The notes under the pieces were generated by a model. That model was not told where the DNA came from and did not search any database. It saw only the letters and a program-made list of their open reading frames with translations. Positions 9,947 through 19,270 of a DNA stretch of 28,989 bases are shown one piece after another (position 1 is the first letter of the stretch; the number at the start of each line of letters is the position of its first letter). Position numbers and translations under genes: made by a program. This stretch comes from a virus, in the IMG/VR virus record IMGVR_UViG_3300009599_000903, positions 1 to 28,989 of that record; one strand, given 5' to 3'.

Positions 9947-12900
9947 TTATCCGTCGTCTTCTATTACTGGCCAAGTTATACCATCTGGAGTAAACCCAAG
10001 CGTGTTAAGCGCACTTGTCACCCAATATAAGTAATAATATTGCCATTGGTCAAATCTATCAGTTGTAGAGCCTGGTTTAAATGGAGCAGTAGCGTCATTG
10101 TTTGTGCTATCTTCAAGGTCATACTCAAATACAAATGTAGGTGAAGTTCCTCCCATCAAATCAGATAGACAATTTGTTCCTGTGTAGTTTCCTGCACCGA
10201 ATTCAACATTCTCCAAAAACGCTTTGAATGGGTAAATTGGATTTCCCATATTATCTTCTACGTGGAAAACAACTCCCCTATAAAAACCTGTATTAGTAGA
10301 ATTTAAAGAAGTAACTCTTGACCTTAAGTCAGCAAGGTCTGTGTTGTAATCTGCTGTCCTTCCTTCGGTTACTTGGGTAAAAGTATCACTAGCTCTAGAA
10401 TCGTGATAAATAGTACTCGCTTCGTCTTGGAAAACCATCATTATCACATTAGATGCGTCTGAAGGGAACGCGGTGTGTGTGCCTGTATTTATAAAATTAT
10501 TAACATGAATATCAGAAAGAGCAGCAAGGGTTTGTTCATTTGTCCATAAATTATTAAAAGGAGTTGGATTATAAACAATAGAAACCTTATTATCATACTC
10601 ATCACTACCGTTAGTTGTAGTGTCTGTATTACCACTTGACTCCGTGCCTCCTGTTGCGTATAAATCTTGAAGCGTAGATTTTAAAGCTCCAGTACGCATG
10701 GTTTGAAGTTCTGCAAGAGTGGTATTCATAGAGCCTGAAGCATCAAAATATATGTAAATATATGTATCAACACTAATAGCTATTGCTTGAGTAGTTACTG
10801 TTGCTTCTGCGCTACAAACTCCCCCTCTGTCTATAATGTAAGTAAAACTGTCATCTAAGTCTGCCTCTGCGGTATGAGTATAGGTGATAGTGTTGTCAGC
10901 ATTAATAACAACCGTTCCGTTTGTTGGTTGTGTGCCTATCGTAATAGTATAAGGCGAAGGAATTGTATCATTAGCAACTACATTAATTGTTGTGCTTCCT
11001 CCGTTTGTTATTCCCGTTATAGAATCATCAACTAATACTGGAAGTTGGTCAATGTAGTTCCAAATCAAGTATAATTTTTGACTTGTATTATTTCTGTTAA
11101 AAGTAAATGAAGTTGTGTTCTCCTCATCTCCATTAGCTAGTGTTTGTCCTGTAACTGATGGATATGTAGCTTGGTCTATTATATTTTGAACAGTCAACCC
11201 ACTCGCAGCAGAAACTAAATAACCTAAGCTATTACAATCATTGAAATCTCCAGTATGAACTCCTGACTGTTTTAATGAAGAAAGCGTTACAGTGTCACCG
11301 TTGTCTGGAATAATATCAGTTCCCATAAAACCAGATAAAGTTTCAAATCTTGTCAATTCATCAGCGTCAAAAATATCTAAATCGGCATTAAACACACCTC
11401 CTTGAGCCCCATCGTGCTTGTATCTGTTGATAATGGTTTGGTTAGCCTCTCCTTCGTCATTAACTACAACTAATATTACTTCAAGAGTTTCTGGTTCTGG
11501 ACATGTGTGTGCCAATGTAATAAGAGAAGAAGATGCTGGTGTTATTGTTACATCTGCAATGTTTGTTGTCTCAAGGTCTGTTGACGTTACAGGGAAAGTT
11601 ACAGTTCCTGTTCCAGTAAGACCATTATTGGTATATGTGTTACCGTTGTAAACAACTACTATATCTATAGATGCTGATGTTGTGTATGCTATGGTAGCTG
11701 TACCCGCAAAAGACCCTAGGTTTAAATCGTAATTAAATGCTGAGGTAATTGTTCTTGTAAATGTAGAAGCACAATCCACTTCTAATGGTGGTTGAGGCAT
11801 TTGCTCGTTGCCCATAGATAAAACATATTGATGATACTTTGGGTCAAAACCACCTATGTTAAAGTTTGTTTTATTATTGTATAAGTTTTCCTTAAAAAAC
11901 GCCTTCATTCCTGCGTATGATATGGGTGTTATCCCATCTCCACCAAGTCTTAAAACAGCACCCCTATTAGGGTCTGCAAAATACATTCTACCCTCGTAAT
12001 GACCAAAAGACTCTGGATTTACAGAAATTCCGTATTCTCCAGAATAAGGAACATCTTGACCCAAAACTTTTTCTATTTGAGATATGCTTCCGCTTCCATC
12101 TGGGCTGTTTAGTATGTTTTTTCCGTAAAGAACCTTTGAAACTCTATCTTCTTGAAAAACAATCAAGTCCGATTCTCTAGCAAAGAGCTTTTGAATAGAA
12201 CCATATTTCATGTCCATATACTTTGTTATCCCTCTACTTGAGTTAAATTCATTTAATGTGTTATACCCAGTGTTTTCGTTAAAAGCGCCGCTATATATAA
12301 GTTTATTTGCGTCTTTTTTTCTCTCATAACCCTCCACTATAGCTATGTTTGGCCTAGATTTTATATCAAAAATAGGCTTAAATCTATCGTCTTTTACTCT
12401 TATTGATTCAGCGCCATTTCCAAAACTAAAACAGTTACCAAAACCAAGTACCGAAACAGCTGGTTGTGTAGCTGTTTGGTCTTGCTCATTACCTTTGTGT
12501 AGCCCATTTTCAATTAAAAAAGTCTCTTCAGTTTCGTAGTAAATCTCATCATCTATTTCGGTTGGCTCTGTTTCAAATATTAAAACTCCGTTAGTGAGAA
12601 TTAAATCTATATTAGTTGTTAAGTAAGACCTTTCCAAACCACTGGTTCTTTCTGATGTAGTTACATGAAGCAAAGTTAAGTCTGTTGTTGTATTTGCTTT
12701 ATAAAAAGTTAATATAAAATCATCACTAGGACTTTGCTGAAAAGATTCTATTCTAAAACGAACAGCTGTTGCGTCTCCCCCGTAGGAGACCTCCTCACTA
12801 GGAAAGGCTGTTTCATTTTCCATCCACTGAACAAATGTATTAAGCCTTGTTGGTGAATTAGCAGCACAAGTGTAATTTCCGTTGACAGTGAATTTTCCGT

Positions 12901-15262
12901 TCCAATTAAAATTATCACCTATCTCTTCGTATTTAAAGTCTAGTTTTATTTGTGAGCCAGTGTTTAAATCTTGATTTATATATGTACTACTACCTTCATC
13001 GAATATCTGTAGTATACCTTTGTTTTTATCTCCATAACTACCAAAACTTAAACCTGGAAAAAGAGAAAAATGTGGTAGAGTGTGATTATTATATCCGCTA
13101 CTTGTCCTACTTTTCTTACTTCTTTTATTGTAATTTTGAAAGTTATTAGGATTAAAATCCATATTAAAATTAAGTGGCCTAATTTTCATATAGGTTCCTG
13201 ATTTTTCAAGCACATCATTATCTGGTAGCCACCCCTTTTCACCTTGTGGTTCGTCAGCAGCATTTTTAGTAGTAACCTCAAGAACCTTACACTTTACCTC
13301 TTGGTCTAAAGGGCCGTCGTCATCTGACTTTACAATTAAAACTGTACCAGCTTCTACTTTTCCTAAATTTGCGCCCTGAAGCAAAACCCATCTATAAAGG
13401 TCTTCTTCGTAAAAAAGACTTGCATACATTGTAAAATGAGGTGTCTTATTTACCTTTACAAAATACTTGTATCTATTTGCCCAATAAGGTGCTGGATTTG
13501 ATATAGAAACTCTTAACTTATTTATATCTATACTGTTTTGTATAGGAACAAAAACCTCGCTGGAAGATTCTCCTAAAGATTCTTTTGGAAGTAAAACACT
13601 AGAATATCTTCCATATGAATCTAAATAAACCAAACCGACCTCATAGCTTCTCATGGATTTCAAAGAAACATTACTTGAATCTTCTTTTATAGCTGCAACA
13701 TTGTCTGTTTTAAATTTATATGGTTCGTCTATTTCTGTAAAATCATCGTCATCAGTAACAGCAGGAGTGTTGTCGACTGTGTGTGTTAATGTAGGAGCTA
13801 AAAGTGTAAAAGACGTTTGTGTGTTTGAGTCTAAAACAAATTCTCCATACTCTGTATCTGTAACATCATCTGGTGGAACCGTATTGACTACTGCAGAAAA
13901 AGAACCACTCAAAGACACTAAGAAGTCTAAAAACTCGTTAGATAAAACTATATCATCAAAAGTAGTGTAGTCTTGTGAAAGAACAAAAGCTCCTTGCACA
14001 TCTCCCTCTCCTCCAAAGTATTGGTTTGGAGCTGTACCCGCTTCATCAGATTCCAATAATAAAAACACAGATATAGTATTTCCTTCTTTAAGTTCATAAC
14101 CATCGAAATCAAAAGTTATTTTAGTGTCACCAGATGTTCTTGAGCCTTCTATTATTTCTCCCTCCTGTGACTTTATTTCTAGAGAAACATCATAATTTAT
14201 TTTTATCAATTCCTCCGAATCTTCCTCTTCCAGTAAATCGTATTGACTTGTCGTGTTTCCAAGAACTATTCTGTCGTTAATTATATCCTGAGCCTTTGCG
14301 GTTAAAGGAACATCATCGAAAGTTCTAAAAACCTCATCTTGTGGTAGTGTTTTGTATATTTTTTTATTAGCAAACTCATAAGTTTGATTAGTATTATCTA
14401 ATATAGAGCTTTCTTTTTTGTTTATATTGTCTATAACATATATTGTTGGCTCTACTGGGTATTTAAAAAGCAGTTGAATGTCTGTAACCCTGTGGTCTCC
14501 ACTGTCATAGGTTAATCTGTATCCATTAAAAACATTTTCCATTCCATTATTTTCCATAGAAGCAAAATCTATCTCAAATAGCTTGGGAGAAAATTTAAAG
14601 TAACTAAACGAAGAACAAGCAGAGTAACCCCCATCTAAATACCTATATCTAGTTGCAAATGCAAAAAAGTTTTCTTTGACAGCGTTTTCTGTTGCAACTC
14701 CCGTGTTAAAAGGAGTGACTTTAGGTGCTTGAAATGGTGGTTTTTTATACAAAGAAATATCATCTTCATAAAAATTGTTCAATCCATATGACTTTGACCT
14801 ATTGACATCAATCATTCTAGGCTGGTTTAACCCATCCGTAAACAACAAAAGCTTTGATTTTTTTGATGCGTTGTATATAACATTTACACCAGTGATTTTA
14901 TAGTCTTTACTAAACCCTAAAACTTGTTCGTCACCAACCCTTTCATCTGCTAGTACCTGAGATGTAATTTGATTTGTTCGGTCGTACTCATATATGTATG
15001 AAAATCCATCATCATTAACAATAAACCAATATATCTTTTCCTCTGCTTCATCTGAAACAGAGCCAATACACTCTGGGCTATTTAATAAATTGATGTTGGT
15101 TAGTTGTATGTTTCCTTTTTCATTTTCAATAGCACCTGCATCTGAGCCAGCGGTATTTAGTACACGAATGTTTTTAGCATCAATAAACTCGCCATTTTGA
15201 ATAAGACGTTCATCAACATCCTTATTCATTTTACCTGTAGAAAATAAATTTTGTATCTTCAT
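9947..15262 (-). CDS. Giant tail muzzle / P22 gp10-like protein with cadherin-like and VWA C-terminal domains, 1771 aa
   Basis: Starts at ATG 15262, one base after the preceding gene's stop. The N-terminus (KIQNLFSTGKMNKDVDERLI, then an 'AxNIRVLNTAGSDAGAIENEKGN' type pattern in two parts) is typical of gp10-like tail accessory and crAss muzzle proteins, whose body forms beta-propeller-like sheets. Around residues 1065-1155 is the family's FGHYEGRMYFADPNRGAVL region followed by IGGFDPKYHQYVLSMG. Beyond this lie extra modules: a pre-peptidase-type beta domain (about 1160-1255, paired Cys), a cadherin-like/tandem-95 repeat (about 1410-1485, with VVANDTIPSPYTITIG and QPTNGTVVINADNTITYTH), and a VWA domain (about 1498-1690) with an intact MIDAS motif Asp1507-x-Ser1509-x-Ser1511 (FDASGSMN). 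Role: closes and extends the tail barrel; the C-terminal modules probably project outward and bind host surface or metal-dependent ligands (inference). Confidence 0.8.
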   Translation of the reverse strand: MKIQNLFSTGKMNKDVDERLIQNGEFIDAKNIRVLNTAGSDAGAIENEKGNIQLTNINLLNSPECIGSVSDEAEEKIYWFIVNDDGFSYIYEYDRTNQITSQVLADERVGDEQVLGFSKDYKITGVNVIYNASKKSKLLLFTDGLNQPRMIDVNRSKSYGLNNFYEDDISLYKKPPFQAPKVTPFNTGVATENAVKENFFAFATRYRYLDGGYSACSSFSYFKFSPKLFEIDFASMENNGMENVFNGYRLTYDSGDHRVTDIQLLFKYPVEPTIYVIDNINKKESSILDNTNQTYEFANKKIYKTLPQDEVFRTFDDVPLTAKAQDIINDRIVLGNTTSQYDLLEEEDSEELIKINYDVSLEIKSQEGEIIEGSRTSGDTKITFDFDGYELKEGNTISVFLLLESDEAGTAPNQYFGGEGDVQGAFVLSQDYTTFDDIVLSNEFLDFLVSLSGSFSAVVNTVPPDDVTDTEYGEFVLDSNTQTSFTLLAPTLTHTVDNTPAVTDDDDFTEIDEPYKFKTDNVAAIKEDSSNVSLKSMRSYEVGLVYLDSYGRYSSVLLPKESLGESSSEVFVPIQNSIDINKLRVSISNPAPYWANRYKYFVKVNKTPHFTMYASLFYEEDLYRWVLLQGANLGKVEAGTVLIVKSDDDGPLDQEVKCKVLEVTTKNAADEPQGEKGWLPDNDVLEKSGTYMKIRPLNFNMDFNPNNFQNYNKRSKKSRTSSGYNNHTLPHFSLFPGLSFGSYGDKNKGILQIFDEGSSTYINQDLNTGSQIKLDFKYEEIGDNFNWNGKFTVNGNYTCAANSPTRLNTFVQWMENETAFPSEEVSYGGDATAVRFRIESFQQSPSDDFILTFYKANTTTDLTLLHVTTSERTSGLERSYLTTNIDLILTNGVLIFETEPTEIDDEIYYETEETFLIENGLHKGNEQDQTATQPAVSVLGFGNCFSFGNGAESIRVKDDRFKPIFDIKSRPNIAIVEGYERKKDANKLIYSGAFNENTGYNTLNEFNSSRGITKYMDMKYGSIQKLFARESDLIVFQEDRVSKVLYGKNILNSPDGSGSISQIEKVLGQDVPYSGEYGISVNPESFGHYEGRMYFADPNRGAVLRLGGDGITPISYAGMKAFFKENLYNNKTNFNIGGFDPKYHQYVLSMGNEQMPQPPLEVDCASTFTRTITSAFNYDLNLGSFAGTATIAYTTSASIDIVVVYNGNTYTNNGLTGTGTVTFPVTSTDLETTNIADVTITPASSSLITLAHTCPEPETLEVILVVVNDEGEANQTIINRYKHDGAQGGVFNADLDIFDADELTRFETLSGFMGTDIIPDNGDTVTLSSLKQSGVHTGDFNDCNSLGYLVSAASGLTVQNIIDQATYPSVTGQTLANGDEENTTSFTFNRNNTSQKLYLIWNYIDQLPVLVDDSITGITNGGSTTINVVANDTIPSPYTITIGTQPTNGTVVINADNTITYTHTAEADLDDSFTYIIDRGGVCSAEATVTTQAIAISVDTYIYIYFDASGSMNTTLAELQTMRTGALKSTLQDLYATGGTESSGNTDTTTNGSDEYDNKVSIVYNPTPFNNLWTNEQTLAALSDIHVNNFINTGTHTAFPSDASNVIMMVFQDEASTIYHDSRASDTFTQVTEGRTADYNTDLADLRSRVTSLNSTNTGFYRGVVFHVEDNMGNPIYPFKAFLENVEFGAGNYTGTNCLSDLMGGTSPTFVFEYDLEDSTNNDATAPFKPGSTTDRFDQWQYYYLYWVTSALNTLGFTPDGITWPVIEDDG

Positions 15263-15263
15263 A

Positions 15264-16151
15264 TTATTTTATCCACTTATCTCTTCCTCGTAAAATCTGA
15301 GTAAGCTCACCTAGTTTTATAGAGTTTAATCTAATTTTAGTATTTCTTAATGAAGCTGAAGCTTGTTTCTGAGCTCTTCTTACGATATATTCTTGAACCC
15401 CAAACTTTTGCTTTAATATGCTAGACACTAAGTAATCATACATAAACGTCTCTGCTAATTTATGAACTTTTATTTCATCATCAGCAAGTCCATATATTCC
15501 ATCAGATACATACTCTATAACAATCTGCTTGCCTAACAAGTCTGAGCTAAATAAAATAAAGCCTTGATTTTTATCTAATACATAACTACCATTGTTGTTA
15601 GCTGTAGAAGTATCCATTCCAAAATTTTGACCTAAATGATTTGGGTTTGGTTTTTTTGGAGTAGAAGATGATTGATTGCTCCAGTTAGTTTCTATAACAG
15701 GAGTCCCTGTAAGAGCATCATCGTTATTGTCCATAAGAATGTTTTTATGAACTGTATTGTCTTGCAAATAGCTTGTTGGAGTAGCTGTTCTGTAATTAGG
15801 CATTATTGGGTGAGTAAGACCCTCATCTCCAACAAATGAAACTTTTACACAGCTAACAAAATCATGAGGTAAATGCATCTTAAGTGTATCAGGAAGCTCT
15901 GCTTCGAATTGCTGAATTTCCCTTAACGCATCATAGTGAATCTCCTGCAGACCTCTTTTTGCGTGAAAAATAACTTCGTTTCTGTCAGCTTTGTTTATAA
16001 CCTTGTCGTCTCCTACGTATGTTAGTAAAAAATTATTTATAATATCCCTCAACAAAAGATACTGATATGTACCCCAGTTTTCATCTCTAGGGACGTTTCC
16101 GTTGTTTTGATAATATTCTCTATGGTCTATATGTGTTCCTATAATTGGCAT
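15264..16151 (-). CDS. Tail connector / ring protein (crAss-like ring family), 295 aa
   Basis: The ATG at 16151 is three bases after the previous gene's TAG; the stop TAA at 15264 touches the start of the muzzle gene. The N-terminal half has LLRDIINNFLLTYVGDDKVI followed by NKADRNEVIFHAKRGLQEIH. From memory, this block is conserved in neck and tail connector proteins of many phages, including crAss-like and marine phages. A variable Asn/Pro/Ser loop lies in the middle (about 155-195), then a conserved beta region (GFILFSSDLLGKQIVIEYVS), and a basic helical C-terminus with QKFGVQEYIVRRAQKQA. Together with the upstream gene it should build the ring stack between portal and muzzle. The exact ring position is not determinable here. 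Confidence 0.75.
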   Translation of the reverse strand: MPIIGTHIDHREYYQNNGNVPRDENWGTYQYLLLRDIINNFLLTYVGDDKVINKADRNEVIFHAKRGLQEIHYDALREIQQFEAELPDTLKMHLPHDFVSCVKVSFVGDEGLTHPIMPNYRTATPTSYLQDNTVHKNILMDNNDDALTGTPVIETNWSNQSSSTPKKPNPNHLGQNFGMDTSTANNNGSYVLDKNQGFILFSSDLLGKQIVIEYVSDGIYGLADDEIKVHKLAETFMYDYLVSSILKQKFGVQEYIVRRAQKQASASLRNTKIRLNSIKLGELTQILRGRDKWIK

Positions 16152-16154
16152 GCT

Positions 16155-16898
16155 CTATGAATTTTGTTTTGCGTATTCAACTTGCTCTTGCTGGGCTGTA
16201 ACCTGTACCACGTCAGCTTCCCTAATACTTAGACCAGCGTATTTACATATCTTAATTACTAGCTCCGTTTCATCTTCTTCAGATATTTCAAAATCTGTTG
16301 AACTATCTGCGTTATATACTGGGTCCGAGTTAATAGTTACATATCCCCAGTTTGGGTCTAAGGGCTTTCTTATGTAGTTTGCTTGCACTGAAGCCTGAAT
16401 TGATAGTGGGCGGACAAATATGTTATTACCAGAACGAACATACACGGGATATGTTACGGTTGGCTTAGTTAGATTGCTGTTCACAATCATATCAAATTTA
16501 TGCGGTGGAACTGATTGAACAATCCTTCCGCCACTCATTGATGTGTCTGTCCCAAAACCTCCTCCATAAGTAATATTTATTAATTTATAAAGGTCAGAAG
16601 GCAACTGAAAGTAATCTTGTTCTTCGCCGTTGTTTGAATCAATAGAGGTGTATGTTAAACTAGTGTTTGCGTAAAACCTATCTATTTTATCTTGAATGTG
16701 CTGAACTGTATCTCCATAATTTAAAGCTTTTTTTCTTGAGTTTTGCAAGGACACAGCCTTAGAAATGTCTGTAAAATAAGACTCAAAAATCTCTAATTGA
16801 GCTTGCTTTGCAAAATAATTAAACTCTGATGGCGATACATACCCCCTGTTATCTTTGTTCAGCAAAAACAAAACAGTATTTCTTATGCTATTTATCAT
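16155..16898 (-). CDS. Tail tube / ring protein (head-tail connector family), 247 aa
   Basis: First gene after a strong terminator and behind its own promoter-like element; ATG at 16898, TAG stop at 16155. The N-terminus (MINSIRNTVLFLLNKDNRGY then VSPSEFNYFAKQAQLEIFES) and the later YIRKPLDPNWGY motif (about residues 178-189) are, as I recall them, hallmarks of the ring protein that accompanies the 295-residue family in crAss-like and other Bacteroidota podoviruses. In between is beta-rich sequence with DYFQLPSDLYKLINITYGGG. The C-terminus is a Gln/Glu-rich helix (about 215-247). Expected role: a dodecameric ring below the portal that links the head to the tail barrel. Confidence 0.75.
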   Translation of the reverse strand: MINSIRNTVLFLLNKDNRGYVSPSEFNYFAKQAQLEIFESYFTDISKAVSLQNSRKKALNYGDTVQHIQDKIDRFYANTSLTYTSIDSNNGEEQDYFQLPSDLYKLINITYGGGFGTDTSMSGGRIVQSVPPHKFDMIVNSNLTKPTVTYPVYVRSGNNIFVRPLSIQASVQANYIRKPLDPNWGYVTINSDPVYNADSSTDFEISEEDETELVIKICKYAGLSIREADVVQVTAQQEQVEYAKQNS

Positions 16899-16911
16899 AG
16901 GATATATTTTC

Positions 16912-16926
16912 TACAAAAGTACAAAA
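16912..16926 (-). promoter_or_regulatory. Candidate promoter (TACTTTTG) for the ring/muzzle operon
   Basis: On the minus strand TTTTTGTACTTTTGTAG contains TACTTTTG (16914-16921), matching TAnnTTTG, 15 bases ahead of the ATG at 16898. The preceding T-run is the U-tract of the terminator at 16923-16954, so termination and re-initiation are packed end to end. Confidence 0.5.
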
Positions 16927-16954
16927 AAAAAGAGGTCACAATTTGTGGCCTCTT
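16923..16954 (-). terminator. Rho-independent terminator after the 258-residue gene
   Basis: On the minus strand AGAGGCCACA-AAT-TGTGACCTCT forms a 10-bp stem (one G-U pair, triloop), extendable by an outer A-T pair, and is followed directly by a run of nine T (16931-16923). It lies 40 bases past the stop of the 258-residue gene. Confidence 0.85.
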
Positions 16955-16993
16955 CCCCCCTTTCACGGTGCACAAAAAGTAATTACTTTATAA

Positions 16994-17770
16994 TTACAAT
17001 TTGTTAGTTATGTTTTGTAAAACGTCCAATCCTTCGTCTGTTTTGAAAAATAAAGCCAAAGCGCTATAAACATTTTCCCCATAAGGAGCTACGATTATTT
17101 GCTCTTTTTTATTATCTCCCCATACAACTGTTCTATTGTCTTGTTTTATATGAAGAATGTTCATTTCAACAGCTCTAACAGCTAAGTTTCTTAGCTTTAG
17201 ATTTTCATCGTTAATTAGATTCATGAACTCTGCTGGGTTTTTCTTAGCCCAAAGAATCATATCTCTCCTTAATTCCGAAGATGTCATAGATGAAACATTC
17301 CCTTTCATAACAACCCTAGCTATTGCTTCAAGGTCATTAATGTCAAGATTTTTAGCTTCTACTTGAGCATCAATTTCACTGTAGATGTCCTCAACCTCTT
17401 TACTAGCTTCTTGCTCTTTATCTAATTCGAAAAAAATCTTGTTAAACTGAGGATGAATCATTAAAAACTTTTGAAGATTAACATTCCAAGAAGGAACTAT
17501 TAGTGTTCCGTTTTCAAATGTAACAGGTTCAAGAGTAACAACACCATCTTGCTCATCCACAAAAGGAGTGAGTTGATTTGTTGCATATCTTAAAGCTCTG
17601 TTTAAAGAACCATCAAAGTAAGTAAGTGGTCTTCTTGATGTATGTTTGACTGATATCATCAGTCTTATAGGAGATGAGTTTCCTTTTAAAACGAATACTC
17701 TGTCTTTTTGTTCTAGTTTTGGTAAAATTGAGTTATAACCAAAACTTTTTGTTGCAGTTTTTGTTGCCAT
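16994..17770 (-). CDS. Conserved structural-region protein, 258 aa, function unknown (possible auxiliary capsid/neck protein)
   Basis: ATG at 17770, TAA at 16994. The N-terminus is basic (MATKTATKSFGYNSILPKLE), followed by a beta-rich half with LMISVKHTSRRPLTYFDGSL, RYATNQLTPFVDEQDG and a GTLIVPSWNVNLQKFLMIHP segment. The second half is helical and acidic (about 115-205: EVEDIYSEIDAQVEAKNLDI, LRRDMILWAKKNPAEFMNLI) and ends ENVYSALALFFKTDEGLDVL. I recall similar proteins at this position, just after the major capsid gene, in other Bacteroidota podoviruses, but cannot name a function. It is the only gene here with a terminator on both sides and has no TAnnTTTG element, so its transcript probably comes from read-through of the capsid terminator. 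Confidence 0.65.
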   Translation of the reverse strand: MATKTATKSFGYNSILPKLEQKDRVFVLKGNSSPIRLMISVKHTSRRPLTYFDGSLNRALRYATNQLTPFVDEQDGVVTLEPVTFENGTLIVPSWNVNLQKFLMIHPQFNKIFFELDKEQEASKEVEDIYSEIDAQVEAKNLDINDLEAIARVVMKGNVSSMTSSELRRDMILWAKKNPAEFMNLINDENLKLRNLAVRAVEMNILHIKQDNRTVVWGDNKKEQIIVAPYGENVYSALALFFKTDEGLDVLQNITNKL

Positions 17771-17794
17771 TATATTTAATATTTAATTTAATTT

Positions 17795-17831
17795 AAAAAA
17801 AAGGAGGGAATCTTTAATAAGCTCCCTCCTT
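17795..17831 (-). terminator. Rho-independent terminator after the major capsid gene
   Basis: On the minus strand AAGGAGGGA (17831-17823), a 13-base loop and TCCCTCCTT (17809-17801) form a perfect 9-bp stem, continuing into a T-run (to 17795). It begins 9 bases past the capsid stop, the classic place to cap a highly expressed transcript. Confidence 0.88.
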
Positions 17832-17839
17832 ATTTAATA

Positions 17840-19246
17840 TTACTTCAATAACATGAAGTTGTTAGCTCCCATTGTACAAAGCGCACGCTCTGACAAGAAG
17901 TGAACTTCCATTTTATCGTCTCCGCTTGTTGCGGCTCCTCCAGCAGAACCAACTACCCAAGACTTATACTTTCTGTCTTCAGTAGGTGAAACTCGGTAAC
18001 GAACGTGTAAGAATGGTCTCTTAGCGTTCTCTCCTAGTACTTGGTCATAAACTGTTACAGAACCAGCAGGTACAACGATACCGTCAATTCCTCCAACGTT
18101 ACCACGTGTAGTAGCATCATTTAGGTATTTCCAGTCAGACTTGTAAAAGTCATATCCGATACGGAAACCTGAGAACCCAAGGTTCAAGGCCATATCTTCA
18201 TCGTTATCAAACAATCCGTAAGAAGCAGTTGATGCTCCAGAGTTGTTTTGAGCAGCTAGCACTTTGTCTACATCAAAAGATGTGGCTCTATTCACGAACA
18301 TAACGTTCTCTTGAATAGCTCCTTCTTTATCAAGAACCTTAGCGATATCCTCTAAATCTTCTCTACTGTCGATAGTTCCAGAAGTAACGTTACCTCCAGT
18401 TTCTACTTCATAGAAAAGACCTTTAGTACCCTTATAGCCAGCAGTAGCAGCAGCAGAACCAGAAGCAGCAGGCTCACCTTCAATCATTGAAGTCTCTAGG
18501 TAATCCTCAAAACGTAGTCGAGTTTCGCTTTCAGACTTCAAATACCATAGGTATCCAGAAGCTCCATTTTCAGTTGTTACTTCAACCCATCCAACGTGTG
18601 CCATCTCAGAACCAGATACTTCGTATTTGTCTTTGATGATGATTGGATTGTTTTCTTTAGCTTCGAAATCAGCTTCAAGAGAACCTACCATTCCAGCAGT
18701 TCCTTTTTTGAATTCAGAACCGAATACAAAGATAGTAACAGCATCGTCGTCGTCAAAAGGTCCAGTGCCATCAGCAGAAGAAGTTTCGTCGATAAGACTT
18801 AAAGTTGCAAAAGTAGCTACCTCAATAGAGTCAGCAGCAGAAGCATCTGTAATAAGTGCTTTAGCTTGAACTCCAGCAGCAGTTGAAACGATGATTGTTT
18901 GGTTTGTACGGAAACTGTGAGCAGTAAGGCCGTCAATAGTTGTTCCGTTAGCAGCAACAGCTCCAGAGGCTTGTACGTGCAATCTTCCTTGCTCACTCCA
19001 TTTGATTAAATCAGAAGAAGAAGGAATCTCAGCACCTACCATACGTAAGAAAGATGCTACAGAACGATTTCCGTAACGCTCAAACTCTTGCTCATATAAG
19101 TCTGGTAAATATTGTTGTGCGAATGTGTAATCTGCGTTAGAAAGGTAATTAGCATTAGCTAAACTCTTCCCTGGAGCAGGTGTTAGGGATGTAGAACCAC
19201 CGATTTGTGCTCCTGCAGACCCGTCAAAATTAATACTTTGTGCCAT
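17840..19246 (-). CDS. Major capsid protein, HK97-fold, crAss-like type, 468 aa
   Basis: ATG at 19246, TAA at 17840. The N-terminal region has QYLPDLYEQEFERYGNRSVA then FLRMVGAEIPSSSDLIKWSE, which I recognise as the N-arm/E-loop lead of crAss-like and related major capsid proteins. Residues about 95-185 are Ala/Thr/Asp-rich beta sequence, perhaps an inserted surface domain. The C-terminal half carries the P-domain/A-domain-like sequence (NVMFVNRATSFDVDKVLAAQ, GIDGIVVPAGSVTVYDQ, PFLHVRYRVSPTEDRKYKSW). Length fits the 450-500 residues usual for the group. Several arginines use CGT while neighbouring genes favour AGA, consistent with high expression. It follows the scaffold gene and precedes a strong terminator. 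It builds the icosahedral shell. Confidence 0.9.
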   Translation of the reverse strand: MAQSINFDGSAGAQIGGSTSLTPAPGKSLANANYLSNADYTFAQQYLPDLYEQEFERYGNRSVASFLRMVGAEIPSSSDLIKWSEQGRLHVQASGAVAANGTTIDGLTAHSFRTNQTIIVSTAAGVQAKALITDASAADSIEVATFATLSLIDETSSADGTGPFDDDDAVTIFVFGSEFKKGTAGMVGSLEADFEAKENNPIIIKDKYEVSGSEMAHVGWVEVTTENGASGYLWYLKSESETRLRFEDYLETSMIEGEPAASGSAAATAGYKGTKGLFYEVETGGNVTSGTIDSREDLEDIAKVLDKEGAIQENVMFVNRATSFDVDKVLAAQNNSGASTASYGLFDNDEDMALNLGFSGFRIGYDFYKSDWKYLNDATTRGNVGGIDGIVVPAGSVTVYDQVLGENAKRPFLHVRYRVSPTEDRKYKSWVVGSAGGAATSGDDKMEVHFLSERALCTMGANNFMLLK

Positions 19247-19270
19247 TTTTTTGTTTTTTTAGCGTTGTTT

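Noticed and set aside
13653-13970. Plus-strand open frame of 105 codons inside the muzzle gene
   Set aside because: Serine/valine-rich shadow of the minus-strand gene with no promoter, motif or neighbours on that strand.
16955-16985. C6 run and the near-palindrome around CACGGTGCAC between two genes
   Set aside because: Short imperfect palindrome without a partner repeat or operator family I can name; the neighbouring terminator explains the gap well enough.
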